This document shows positions 34,835 to 43,165 of a stretch of 64,000 bases of DNA, piece by piece (positions within the stretch are counted from its first letter, which is position 1; each line of letters starts with the position of its first letter). The notes under the pieces are model-generated. The model searched no databases, had not been told where the DNA came from, and saw only the letters and a program-made list of their open reading frames with translations. The translations under genes and the position numbers were made by a program. The DNA comes from JAEMQF01 sp963850525 (GTDB lineage: Bacteria; Pseudomonadota; Gammaproteobacteria; Burkholderiales; Burkholderiaceae_C), in the NCBI GenBank assembly GCA_963850525.1, contig CAWKLQ010000008.1:930001-994000 (forward strand). The letters are read 5' to 3'.

Positions 34835-35830
34835 ATGCGACATACCCTTCGCGCAGCCTTGCGCTGCGCACTTTTTGCACTTTCTGCGGCGCTGGCTTTC
34901 GGCGCCTCGGCGCAGGCACCGATCACGCTGCACGGCGCGTCGCAATTCAACGACGACCATGCGTTCACCAAGGCGATGGTCAAGTTCGAGCAACTCGTCA
35001 AGCAGTACTACGGCAAGCCGATCAACTTCGTGCTGCACAAGAACAGCGAGCTCGGTCTGGAGAAAGACTACTTCGCCTACATGAACCAGGGCGTGTCGGT
35101 CGACTACGCGATCGTCTCGCCGGCGCACATGTCGACCTTCTCCAAAGCCGCGCCGTTCATCGACGCACCCTTCCTGTTCCGCGACCTCGAGCACTGGAAC
35201 AAGGTGCTCGACGCGGATACGCTCAAACCCGTTGCCGATGAAGTGGCGGCGAAGGCCGAAGTCATGCTGATCGGCTACGCGGGCGGCGGCACGCGCAACA
35301 TCTTCGCGAACAAGCCGGTGCGCAACCTGGCCGACATGAAGGGCCTGAAGGTTCGCGTGCAAGGCGCGCCGATCTGGAGCAAGACATTTGCCGCCACCGG
35401 CATGGCGCCCACCGTGATCGCCTACAACGAGGTCTACAACGCGATCCAGAACGGCGTCATCGCCGCCGGTGAGAACGAAGCCGCGGGCGTGGAGCAGATG
35501 AAGTTCTTCGAAGTCGGCCCGAACCTGAACCTGACGCAGCACGCGATCACGATCCGGCCGCTCGCGTTTTCCGGCAAGACGTTCAAGAAGCTGCCGCCCG
35601 ACCTGCAAGCCGCTGTCGTTCGCGCAGGCAAGGAAGCCGGCGTCTACGGCCGGCAGATCGAGTCGAGCGAAGACTCGGCCAAGCTCGAGGCGCTGGAGAA
35701 AGCCGGCAAGCTCAAACGCATTCCGTTCACCGACCGCGCCGCAATGAAGAAGCTCGTCGATCCGGTAATGATCGAATACGCGAAGGAAATCGGCGCCGAG
35801 GCGATTCTGGCGAAGATCAATTCGCTGTAA
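34835..35830 (+). CDS. dctP: TRAP transporter solute-binding protein (DctP family)
   Basis: Periplasmic receptor of a tripartite ATP-independent transporter. The 331-residue protein has a Sec signal peptide (cleavage about residue 27, ASAQA) and DctP-family features: NDDHAFTKAMVKFEQLV, the FIDAPFLFRDLEHWNKVLD region, KGLKVRVQGAPIW with the carboxylate-binding Arg, and GVIAAGENEAAGVEQM. A GGAGGA ribosome site precedes the ATG. The substrate is probably an organic acid, but the family is too diverse to say more. It is followed by dctQ and dctM on the same strand, 158 bases later. Confidence 0.93.
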   Translation: MRHTLRAALRCALFALSAALAFGASAQAPITLHGASQFNDDHAFTKAMVKFEQLVKQYYGKPINFVLHKNSELGLEKDYFAYMNQGVSVDYAIVSPAHMSTFSKAAPFIDAPFLFRDLEHWNKVLDADTLKPVADEVAAKAEVMLIGYAGGGTRNIFANKPVRNLADMKGLKVRVQGAPIWSKTFAATGMAPTVIAYNEVYNAIQNGVIAAGENEAAGVEQMKFFEVGPNLNLTQHAITIRPLAFSGKTFKKLPPDLQAAVVRAGKEAGVYGRQIESSEDSAKLEALEKAGKLKRIPFTDRAAMKKLVDPVMIEYAKEIGAEAILAKINSL

Positions 35831-35862
35831 CCCGCTCAGCTCGTTCCCGTCACCCCCGTCCC

Positions 35863-35950
35863 GTCACCCCGGCGAACGCCGGGGTCCACTGATCCGGCCT
35901 GCGCGGTTCGCCCTCCCCACGCGGTGAATCCCGGCTTGCGCCGGGATGAC
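35863..35950. repeat. Two REP-type palindromes between dctP and dctQ
   Basis: Copies at 35863-35891 (GTCACCCCGGCGAACGCCGG...) and 35926-35950 (GAATCCCGG-CTTGCG-CCGGGATGAC) lie in the 158-base gap between dctP and dctQ. Each is a dyad around CCGG-N4/6-CCGG. A hairpin here could cause a drop in expression from receptor to membrane genes, a common arrangement in transporter operons. Confidence 0.8.
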
Positions 35951-35988
35951 ATGCCGGGCTGGATGACGAATCCGAACCAATCCGCCGC

Positions 35989-36471
35989 ATGCGCAAATTC
36001 ATCTCCGCCTACTACCGCGCCCTCGACGTTGCGCTGATCGCGAGCGTCGCGATCCTCATCATCCCGGTGAGCCTGCAGATCTTCTCGCGCTTCACGGCGC
36101 TGATCCCGAGCTACATCTGGACCGAAGAGATGGCGCGCTTCTTCTTCATCTGGATGATCATGATCGGCGCGATGGTGGGCATACGCGACGGCGCGCACTT
36201 CGACGTCGACCTCTGGCCCGAGCTCAAGCCACGCGCGAACGCGCTGCTGCGCATCGTCAGCAACGTCTTCATCCTGGTCTTCGCCCTCGTCTTCATCTGG
36301 TACGGCGTCAAGTTCGTGCAATTCGGCTGGAACCAGACTTCGGAACTCGCCGAATTGCCCATGCCCTTCATCTTCGTCGCCTGGCCCATGGCTGGGCTGA
36401 CGTGGGTGCTGTTCCTCGGTGAGCGATTCGTCGCCGATTTGCGTGTGCTGCGTACCGGAGAAGTGACATGA
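35989..36471 (+). CDS. dctQ: TRAP transporter small permease (DctQ family)
   Basis: Small membrane subunit of the transporter, 160 aa with four predicted helices. The family signature is visible in IWTEEMARFFFIWMIMIGAMVGIRDGAHFDVD and in the later FAWPMAGLTW-like end (VAWPMAGLTWVLFLG). It overlaps dctM by four bases (ATGA at 36468-36471). Confidence 0.92.
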   Translation: MRKFISAYYRALDVALIASVAILIIPVSLQIFSRFTALIPSYIWTEEMARFFFIWMIMIGAMVGIRDGAHFDVDLWPELKPRANALLRIVSNVFILVFALVFIWYGVKFVQFGWNQTSELAELPMPFIFVAWPMAGLTWVLFLGERFVADLRVLRTGEVT

Positions 36472-37790
36472 GCGGCGGCGCGGCACTCACGCCGGCGATC
36501 GCGGCGCTGATTCTTTTCGGCGTGTTCTTCGCGCTCATGATCGTTCGCGTGCCTGTGGCCTTCGCGCTCGGCCTGGCGTGCCTGCCGGTGATGTTCATCG
36601 AGCCGCGCCTGTCGCCGATGATTCTGTTCAACGAGACGTTCAAGTCGTACAACTCGTTCATCCTGCTGGCCGTGCCGTTTTTCCTGCTCACCGCAAACCT
36701 GATGAACGTGGGCGGCATCACGGATCGCTTGGTGCGCCTGTCGCGCGACCTGGTGGGCCACTTGCCCGGCGGCCTGGCGCAGGTGAACGTCGTGCTGTCG
36801 ATCTTCTTCGCCGGCATCTCGGGGTCGAGCACCGCCGACGCGGCGAGCCAGGGCAAGATCTTCATCGAGGCGCAGGTCAAGGAAGGCTACGACTTGTCGT
36901 TCTCGGTGGCCATCACCGCCGTCTCGGCGATCCTCGCTGTGATCATCCCACCGTCGATCCTGATGGTCGTGTGGGGCGGAACGCTGTCGGTGTCGATCGG
37001 TGCGCTGTTCCTTGCCGGCATCATCCCCGGGCTGCTGCTCGGCGCGGTGCAGATGGGCACCGTGCACGTCTACGCGAAGTTGCGCAACTACCCGAAGTAC
37101 CCGCGCTCGAACCTCAAGGAAGTGGTTGTCGCGCTGCTGATCGCGATTCCGGCACTGATGACGCCGGTGATCATCATCGGCGGCAAGGTGTTCGGCTGGT
37201 TCACCGCCACCGAATCGGCGGCGATCGCGGTGCTTTACGCGGGCGCGCTGTCGATCTTCGTGTATCGCGAAATGAGCGGCAGGCAACTCAACAGCGCCTT
37301 GCTCGACACCGGCAAGCTCGCTGCGGTGGCGTTGTTCTGCGTGGGCACGGCGAGCGCCTTCGGCTGGCTGCTCGCCTACTACCAGATCCCCAAGGCGCTG
37401 CTCGCCGGCGTGGGCGGCTGGGGCATGGGCATCACCGCAACGGGGTTCTTCATCGCGTTCTGCTTCCTCGTCGTGGGGTGTTTTCTCGACGCGATACCGG
37501 CGATCATCATCGTCGGCACGATCCTCGAGCCGCTGGCGCGCGCCGTGGGAATGGACCCGGTGCACTTCGCGATGGTGGGAATCATCTCGCTCGCCTTCGG
37601 CCTGGTGACGCCGCCCTACGGTCTGTGCCTGATGATTTCGTGCGCGATCGCCAAGGTCAGGTTGATGTATGTCATCAAGGACGTGATGATCATGCTGCTG
37701 CCCATGCTCGGCGTGCTTGCGGCGACGATCGTGTTCCCCGAAATCATTCTGTTCCTGCCGCGTCTGGTGTCGCCGGAGTTTTTGAAGTGA
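36468..37790 (+). CDS. dctM: TRAP transporter large permease (DctM family)
   Basis: Main membrane subunit that carries sodium-coupled solute transport, 440 aa with about 12 helices. Family motifs include the ILLAVPFFLLTANLMNVGGI stretch, the FFAGISGSSTADAASQGKI loop and IIPPSILMVVWG, and near the end GLVTPPYGLCLMISC. The frame is intact. It completes a full dctPQM set; no obvious catabolic gene is fused to it, although an exported amidase lies downstream. Confidence 0.95.
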   Translation: MSGGAALTPAIAALILFGVFFALMIVRVPVAFALGLACLPVMFIEPRLSPMILFNETFKSYNSFILLAVPFFLLTANLMNVGGITDRLVRLSRDLVGHLPGGLAQVNVVLSIFFAGISGSSTADAASQGKIFIEAQVKEGYDLSFSVAITAVSAILAVIIPPSILMVVWGGTLSVSIGALFLAGIIPGLLLGAVQMGTVHVYAKLRNYPKYPRSNLKEVVVALLIAIPALMTPVIIIGGKVFGWFTATESAAIAVLYAGALSIFVYREMSGRQLNSALLDTGKLAAVALFCVGTASAFGWLLAYYQIPKALLAGVGGWGMGITATGFFIAFCFLVVGCFLDAIPAIIIVGTILEPLARAVGMDPVHFAMVGIISLAFGLVTPPYGLCLMISCAIAKVRLMYVIKDVMIMLLPMLGVLAATIVFPEIILFLPRLVSPEFLK

Positions 37791-37838
37791 AGCTGGTCCG
37801 CCGCGCGTAAGGGCTGCGGCGGCGAGCCGGCGCCTTGC

Positions 37839-38286
37839 GGCCCCTTGCTACCGTTCGTCGCGACATGCGTGCAGAGGTCGAGAAAGGGCAGGTGGCCTGG
37901 GGTACGTTCTCCGGCCCCACGCTCTCGGGGCACCGTTTGCAGCCTGCAAGCGTCGCTCCATCAACATCGTGTTCTCGTGTCCAGGTTGAGGCCACCGCGA
38001 ATGGGGGCCTGCGCCCGCACCCCAAGCCACCTACCCCGGCACTCGGGTGGCACGCGAAGACGTGGCAGGCCAACGGCGTGTGCAGCAGGGCGGCGGTGGT
38101 GCCCACGGGCGCAGGACCCATTCGCGGTGTCTGCCAGCCGGTGCAGCGTACATCCCGTGTTGAGGCGGCTTCGCTTTGCGCGTCTCGACGGTGCCCCGCG
38201 AGCGTGGTCCGGAGAACGGGGGCACCGCCGCCGCCCTGGCGTCGCAACCCTCGCAGGAAGCTCGCGACGAACGGCAGCAAAGGGCC
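37839..38286. repeat. Long imperfect palindromic element, about 450 bp
   Basis: Most of the region between dctM and the formamidase gene. The left arm from 37839 (GGCCCCTTGCTACCGTTCGT) is an inverted copy of the right arm ending at 38286 (reverse complement GGCCCTTTGCTGCCGTTCGT), differing in a few positions. The match resumes further in: GTTCTCCGGCCCCACGCTC versus GTTCTCCGGACCACGCTCG with GGGGCACCGT after both, and ACCGCGAATGGG followed by CCTGCGCCCG on both arms near the centre. No protein is convincing. It looks like a non-autonomous mobile element with long terminal inverted repeats. Confidence 0.7.
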
Positions 38287-38383
38287 GAAGGCAGACTTTC
38301 AGACCGCATCCGCGTTTCGTGTGCCGCCAGTCGCGAGTCGTTCGGTGAAACCACTGAAACGCTGTCGAGAGCCTCTGCGCCAA

Positions 38384-38521
38384 TCAGCGCGCCACCGCAT
38401 ACAGCACCGCGTTGCTGATCACGTACACGCTGCCGTCCGCGCCGATCAAGGTGGGCGTGTAGGCCTGGCCGATGCCGCTGCCAAGCCTGTTGAAGATCGG
38501 CCACGTCGACTCGTCGACAAA
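38384..38521 (-). pseudogene. C-terminal fragment of a secreted beta-propeller-like protein
   Basis: On the minus strand, 38521-38384 encodes a C-terminal tail reading DESTWPIFNRLGSGIGQAYT, then TPTLIGADGSVYVISNAVLY and a stop. A TGA in the same frame sits just upstream (38527-38525), so the fragment is cut off from any start. The GADGSVYVISNAVLYAV ending resembles PQQ/BamB-like propeller repeats. It lies just beyond the palindromic element and may be debris left by its insertion or by a deletion. The rest of 38287-38754 shows nothing else convincing. Confidence 0.5.
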
Positions 38522-38754
38522 GCCTCACTTCAGTGTTCTGCGGATAGCCCCGTGCACACGCGGGAAAGCTCGCATTACCTCAAGCCGATGCCTTTGCTGT
38601 AATGCGCGCGGATGCGCCATTGCTGTGTGCTCGAGCAGCCTCATCCGCCGATTGCTCGAGCGCCCTGGCCGCACGGGCGGCGCACCGCGCCGCGCCGTGT
38701 CCCGCTCGCCGGCTTTCGGCGCCCGCCCCTCTTAAAACCACAGGAGACTTATCC

Positions 38755-40008
38755 ATGCGCCGTTCAACCGCCCTGTTCCTTGCCATCGCGGCAATTGGAA
38801 CAGCTCAAATTTCATGGGCCGACACGACCGACGTGAAGTCGCAGTCGACCGTCGAAGTCCGCAAGAAGGGCGCTCACTGCGAGCAGGACCCGAATTGCTT
38901 CAACCGCTATCACCCGGCGATCAAGCCGGTGGCCAAGGCTCGCCCCGGCCAGCTGATCGTCGTGCACACGCGCGACGCGCTCGACTCGAACCTGAACCTG
39001 AACTCGCAGCCGAAAGACGTGACCGCGATCGACCTGAATCTGGTGCACCCGATCACCGGCCCGGTGTTCATCGAAGGCGCGAAGCGCGGCGACGTGCTCG
39101 CGATCAAGCTGATCGACATCAAGCCCGACGAGTACGGCTACACGACCATCGTTCCCGGCTTCGGTTTCCTGCGCGATGTATTCCCCAACCCGTTTGTCGC
39201 GAACTGGCGGCTGACGCGGGTGGACGCCGTGTCGGACCAGATCCCCGGCGTTCGCGTCCCGATGAACGGCTTCATGGGCACGGTGGGCGTGATGCCCGGC
39301 GAGCCCGAAGTCGACGCCTGGGCGGCGCGTGAAGCGGCGCTTGGCGCAGCCGGCGGCGTGGCCTTGCCGCCCGAGCCCACGGGCGCACGCCCGCCCGAGG
39401 TGTGCGGCAAGGATGGCAGCCACAAAGACAAGTGCCTGCGCACGATTCCGCCGCGCGAGAACGGCGGCAACATGGACGTGAAGCAGATGGTCGTGGGCAC
39501 GACGCTGCTGCTGCCCTGCTACATCGACGGCTGCGGTTTTTTCATCGGCGACGTTCACTACGCGCAGGGTGACGGCGAGGTTGCCGGCACTGCGATCGAA
39601 ATGGGCGCCGTCGTGACGGTGCAAACGAGCATTCGCAAAGGCCTGGGGTCTCTGGTCAAGCAGCCGCAGTTCGAAGGCGGCTCGCAGCTCAAGCAGCTCG
39701 AGCCTGACAGCTTCCACGCGACAGTGGGCTTCCCGTTCAAGGCCGCCGGCGAAATCCCGCCGACGCACACCTACCTCGACAGCAAGAAGATCGGCCCCCT
39801 CACCAACCTGTCGGAAGACATCACGCTGGCGGCGCGCAACTCGCTGCTGCAGATGATCGACTGGCTGGTCGCGACGAAAGGCCTGAGCAAAGAGCAAGCC
39901 TATGTCGTGACGAGCGTGGCGTGCGATCTGCGCATCGGCAACGTCGTCGACGTGCCGAACTACATCGTCTCGACGATCTGCCCGATGAACATCTTCACGA
40001 AGAAGTAG
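38755..40008 (+). CDS. Exported acetamidase/formamidase family enzyme
   Basis: A 417-residue enzyme of the FmdA/AmdA family, which hydrolyses formamide or short amides to ammonia and acid. It has a signal peptide (cleavage about residue 22, ISWADTT), unusual for a family that is mostly cytoplasmic. Family landmarks are AIDLNLVHPITGPVFIEGAK, VPGFGFLRD, MNGFMGTVGVMP, GGNMDVKQMVVGTTLLLPCY and FIGDVHYAQGDGEVAGTAIE, with the acidic/His cluster expected for the zinc site. Strong AGGAGA ribosome site. It is followed by a REP pair and the HupE-type unit. Confidence 0.92.
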   Translation: MRRSTALFLAIAAIGTAQISWADTTDVKSQSTVEVRKKGAHCEQDPNCFNRYHPAIKPVAKARPGQLIVVHTRDALDSNLNLNSQPKDVTAIDLNLVHPITGPVFIEGAKRGDVLAIKLIDIKPDEYGYTTIVPGFGFLRDVFPNPFVANWRLTRVDAVSDQIPGVRVPMNGFMGTVGVMPGEPEVDAWAAREAALGAAGGVALPPEPTGARPPEVCGKDGSHKDKCLRTIPPRENGGNMDVKQMVVGTTLLLPCYIDGCGFFIGDVHYAQGDGEVAGTAIEMGAVVTVQTSIRKGLGSLVKQPQFEGGSQLKQLEPDSFHATVGFPFKAAGEIPPTHTYLDSKKIGPLTNLSEDITLAARNSLLQMIDWLVATKGLSKEQAYVVTSVACDLRIGNVVDVPNYIVSTICPMNIFTKK

Positions 40009-40046
40009 CCGAGGCGAAGGGCGCTGTGGCATCGCAGCGCCCCGGG

Positions 40047-40117
40047 GTCATCCCGGCGCACGCCGGGATCCATCGTTCGACGTGCAGCAATTGGGTCCCG
40101 GCGTGCGCCGGGACGAC
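40047..40117. repeat. Pair of REP-type palindromes in opposite orientation
   Basis: 40047-40072 (GTCATCCCGGCG-CACG-CCGGGATCCA) and 40093-40117 (GGGTCCCGGCG-TGCG-CCGGGACGAC) lie head to head in the gap after the formamidase stop, and could together form a larger stem that acts as terminator or mRNA stabiliser. Confidence 0.85.
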
Positions 40118-40143
40118 AGATGGCCTGCGGTGCGGGTGTTCCC

Positions 40144-40698
40144 ATGCAACGACGTGAATTGTTGATTTCCGCCGCGGTTGCGGCATTGCCGGCGCTACCG
40201 GCGGCTGCGCACATGCCGTACCGGCAGTGGGACATTTTTCGCAAGCGCTACCTGCAGATCCTGACCTCGCGCAGCGACGCCGCGGGCGATGCCTTCGGCG
40301 ACGCCTGGGTCGCGCTGCTGCGCGACAAGCTGCCGCTGAGCCGCGCCCTGGTGAGCCGCGCGCGCGACATCGCGCGCATCGCGAGCCTGCTCAAGACGGA
40401 TCAGGGCAAGCTTGCGTGTCTGTCCTACGCCGACGCGCACGCCGTGTTCGGCGGCAAGCCGCCGTACGACGAGTACGCGCCCATGCCCATTGAAGTGCTG
40501 CTCGACCGCGGCACGCACCTGCTGGTGGCGCGCGCCGACCTGCCGCTGCACCACGGCCACCTGATCGTCGCCACGCTGATGGAAGACGCCGCATTGCAGC
40601 TGCGCGTGCCGCTCGAGGGCAAACTCGGCATGGCGCTGCACGTCGGTGCCAAGTCGTTCGCGCGCGGCGACAAGCTCGAAATGCCCGCCGAGTCATGA
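40144..40698 (+). CDS. Exported protein of unknown function, first gene of a HupE unit
   Basis: A 184-residue protein with a signal peptide (QRRELLISAAVAALPALPAA, cleavage about residue 22; a twin Arg is present but the motif is short). The mature part begins HMPYRQWDIFRKRYLQILTS, a helical, basic stretch, and continues with ARIASLLKTDQGKLACLSYA and a beta-rich C-terminus (HHGHLIVATLMEDAALQLRV). The opening resembles a family seen near HupE-type genes in betaproteobacteria, but I cannot name it. The stop overlaps the next start as ATGA at 40695-40698. Confidence 0.7.
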   Translation: MQRRELLISAAVAALPALPAAAHMPYRQWDIFRKRYLQILTSRSDAAGDAFGDAWVALLRDKLPLSRALVSRARDIARIASLLKTDQGKLACLSYADAHAVFGGKPPYDEYAPMPIEVLLDRGTHLLVARADLPLHHGHLIVATLMEDAALQLRVPLEGKLGMALHVGAKSFARGDKLEMPAES

Positions 40699-41456
40699 GT
40701 GCCCCCAGGCCGCCGCGCCGCGGCGGCCGCCCCCCGGGGGGGTCAAGGAACCGCCCGCGAGTCGGCGTGACCGCGGGGCTGCTCCTGACGCTGCTGCTCA
40801 CTGCCGCGCAGGCGCACGACGCCATCAGCGGCGAGTCGCGCAAAGCCTATCTCGCGACACTCGCCGCGGCGCACCGCAGCGCGAATTCGAACGCAGCGCC
40901 GGCGCTGCGCGCCGCAGCGTGGTTCCAGATCGGCAGCACGCTGGACGAGATCCGCGAACTGCTCAATCAAGACATCCAGAGCCACGGCAAGACGCAGGGC
41001 TTGGAAACCTCGCTCCTGCTCGCGCAGCTGGATGCGGCGCCGGCCAAGCTCGAGTTGTCGCCGCAAACGCGGCTCTTTGCTGCGAACCTGAAGCCGTATC
41101 GCGACGCGCTCGCGCTCGACGCGCAGGCCGCATTTGCGAACCGGGCGCGCTACCAGATTCTGAAAGGCCAGTTCTACGACAGCTTCAGCGACGACCCGCT
41201 GAAGCCGCACGCGCAGTCGCGCGACGAGCTGCTCGAGATGATCGCGCTGGGCGAAACCCTGCTGCGCGCGCACGACCCGGCGCTCGACGCGCAGGAAGTC
41301 AATTTCATTCTGGCGCTGCACTACCTGCAAGCGCACGCCAGCGCGGCCCTGCCCGCGCCTCAGGCGCGCGCGCGCTTCGCCGAGCTGCTGCGCGAGTTTC
41401 GCCGCAAGCACCCGCAAAGCCTCAAGCTCGCGACGCTGGAAGCGCTGGCGCCTTGA
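40695..41456 (+). CDS. Exported helical protein of unknown function, second gene of the HupE unit
   Basis: A 253-residue protein with an Arg/Gly-rich extension (residues 1-22) before a signal-like helix (VTAGLLLTLLLTAAQAHDAI). The rest is almost wholly helical and TPR-like in spacing: ALRAAAWFQIGSTLDEIREL, RDALALDAQAAFANRARYQI and EVNFILALHYLQAHASAAL. No known family came to mind. It is translationally coupled to the gene before it and its stop is close to the HupE-type gene, so the three probably form one functional unit at the membrane. The start may lie further in, since the first 20 residues look like a poor fit to a signal peptide. Confidence 0.7.
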   Translation: MSAPRPPRRGGRPPGGSRNRPRVGVTAGLLLTLLLTAAQAHDAISGESRKAYLATLAAAHRSANSNAAPALRAAAWFQIGSTLDEIRELLNQDIQSHGKTQGLETSLLLAQLDAAPAKLELSPQTRLFAANLKPYRDALALDAQAAFANRARYQILKGQFYDSFSDDPLKPHAQSRDELLEMIALGETLLRAHDPALDAQEVNFILALHYLQAHASAALPAPQARARFAELLREFRRKHPQSLKLATLEALAP

Positions 41457-41469
41457 CGTGCATTTGCCC

Positions 41470-42594
41470 ATGTTGAGCCGGGCGGCGCTCGGCCTGGCGG
41501 GCCTGCTGCTGTGGGGCGCGGCGCTCGCGCACCAGGCCGGCAACAGCTACCTGACGGTGAGCGACAACGCGGCTTCGGTCTCGGTGCAGATCGACCTGTC
41601 GATCAAAGACCTGAACGGCATTCTGCAAATCCCGCCCGAGCAGGCCGCCGAGTTCACGCCGAGCCGGCTGGCGCAAGTGCAAGAACAACTCAGTGAGACG
41701 GTGCAACGTCTGCTCACGCTCCAGGCGGACGAGCAGGCGCTGCCGTTGCGCTTCGTGTCGCAAACCCTGAGCCTGCGCCACGACGGCCTGTACGTGCGCC
41801 AGGTGCATTCGGCGCCGGCGCTGCCTGCCGCGCCGCACCACCTCGTCGTGCGCTACGACTTCTTCAACCGCGGCGAGAGCGTCGCGCGCGCCTACGCCAA
41901 GCTGAGCGTGCAGGGCAAGGAACTCTCCACCGTCTTCGACGCGCGCCATGCGGTGCAGCGCTTCACGATGGCCGACAACTCGCGGCTGGTCACGCTCACC
42001 CGCTTCATCAGCGAAGGCGCGCTGCACATCTGGAGCGGGCCCGATCACCTGCTGTTCCTGCTGTGTCTGCTGCTGCCCGGCTTTCGCTTGCTGGGCCCCT
42101 TGCCGCTGCCGGGCGCGCGCGTGAGCTGGAGTTCAGCGCGCCCGGCGCTGTGGTTTGCGCTGCAAGTCGTGACGGCGTTCACCGTCGCGCACTCGGTCAC
42201 CCTGGCCGCGGCGGCGACCGACTGGATCGACCTGCCCGACAAATGGGTCGAGGCGGCGATTGCGTTGTCGATCATGGCTTCAGCACTGCTGAACCTGCTG
42301 TCCAAAGGCCACGCCTGGCGCTGGCAATTCGGCTTCGGCTTCGGCCTGATCCACGGCCTGGGCTTTGCCGGCGGCCTGCGCGAACTCGGGCTCATGCCGC
42401 AGCGCTTTCTCGAGTCGCTGCTTGCATTCAACCTCGGTGTCGAATTGGGCCAGCTCGTCGTGCTCGCCGCCGCGGCAGCCCTGCTGTGGCCTTGGCTGCG
42501 GCGCGATTGGGTGCGTTGGCGCTTGCCTATCTGGGGCTCACTTCTGGTGCTCCCGCTGTCAGGCCTTTGGCTGGTGCAGCGCCTTCTTGCTTGA
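41470..42594 (+). CDS. HupE/UreJ-type membrane protein with extracytoplasmic N-terminal domain
   Basis: A 374-residue protein: signal peptide (MLSRAALGLAGLLLWGAALA), about 150 extracytoplasmic residues with a beta pattern (NSYLTVSDNAASVSVQIDLS, HLVVRYDFFNRGESVARAYA), then seven or so helices with the HupE/UreJ_2 motif FISEGALHIWSGPDHLLFLL, VVTAFTVAHSVTLAAAA and FGFGLIHGLGFAGGL. His and Asp residues in these helices are typical of HupE, which takes up nickel or other metals. A GTG at 41458 would add four residues. Its metal or other substrate is unknown. Confidence 0.88.
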   Translation: MLSRAALGLAGLLLWGAALAHQAGNSYLTVSDNAASVSVQIDLSIKDLNGILQIPPEQAAEFTPSRLAQVQEQLSETVQRLLTLQADEQALPLRFVSQTLSLRHDGLYVRQVHSAPALPAAPHHLVVRYDFFNRGESVARAYAKLSVQGKELSTVFDARHAVQRFTMADNSRLVTLTRFISEGALHIWSGPDHLLFLLCLLLPGFRLLGPLPLPGARVSWSSARPALWFALQVVTAFTVAHSVTLAAAATDWIDLPDKWVEAAIALSIMASALLNLLSKGHAWRWQFGFGFGLIHGLGFAGGLRELGLMPQRFLESLLAFNLGVELGQLVVLAAAAALLWPWLRRDWVRWRLPIWGSLLVLPLSGLWLVQRLLA

Positions 42595-42831
42595 CTGGGC
42601 GAGCTGCCGACCGCCACGCCGCCGCCCGTCTCATGGATTTCCCTGACCCCCCTACTCGCCTGCGCCTGCGCCAGGGTCGGCCCCCGACCTTCGGCACCGG
42701 CTGCCCGCAGCAAGGCCCGTTCATCGGGCACGCGCTGCGGAGCGCAGCCACGGGCTCGTCACCCGCCAAGCTCAACCTGTTCGGCGCCGCCGGAGTTTCG
42801 AGTTCGGCTATCAGCCACGGCTGGATCTTCG

Positions 42832-43002
42832 TTGGTGGCAAACTCTGAGGCGTACGGCTACGAAGTCGATAGCGCGCACGACACGGCTTCGGGAAGGCGC
42901 AAGCTCCTGCACCAGACCTACGACGCCGTGATCGCCGACTTGCGCCTGGGCGGCGACGAGCAGCGCGGCGGCCTGGAGATCGTGGAACTTGCCGAGTTTT
43001 GC
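42832..43002 (+). pseudogene. Truncated response-regulator receiver fragment
   Basis: The frame reads YGYEVDSAHDTASGRRKLLH, then QTYDAVIADLRLGGDEQRGG and LEIV, which is the first half of a CheY-like receiver domain, with the phospho-acceptor Asp in IADLRL. It lacks the N-terminal acidic pocket and everything after the third strand. It lies in the 571-base gap between the HupE-type gene and the DUF2877 gene, where no complete gene is evident. I infer a leftover of a deleted two-component gene. Confidence 0.55.
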
Positions 43003-43165
43003 GCCGACATTGCCCGGGGGCGGCTCGGGCTGAGTTCTGCCGGGCGCCGAACGGGTCTTGGCCAGATCGGCGCCATGGGAGCCGCGGGATGCCCCGGGTC
43101 ATCTACGATCGGGCCCTCGAGTTCGTCGGCTCATGCCTCCGATGCCACCCGCAAGACGCACTGAA

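Noticed and set aside
37835..38602. A 255-residue plus-strand frame after dctM
   Set aside because: It lies over a palindromic element and gene debris, with no family motif and no ribosome site.
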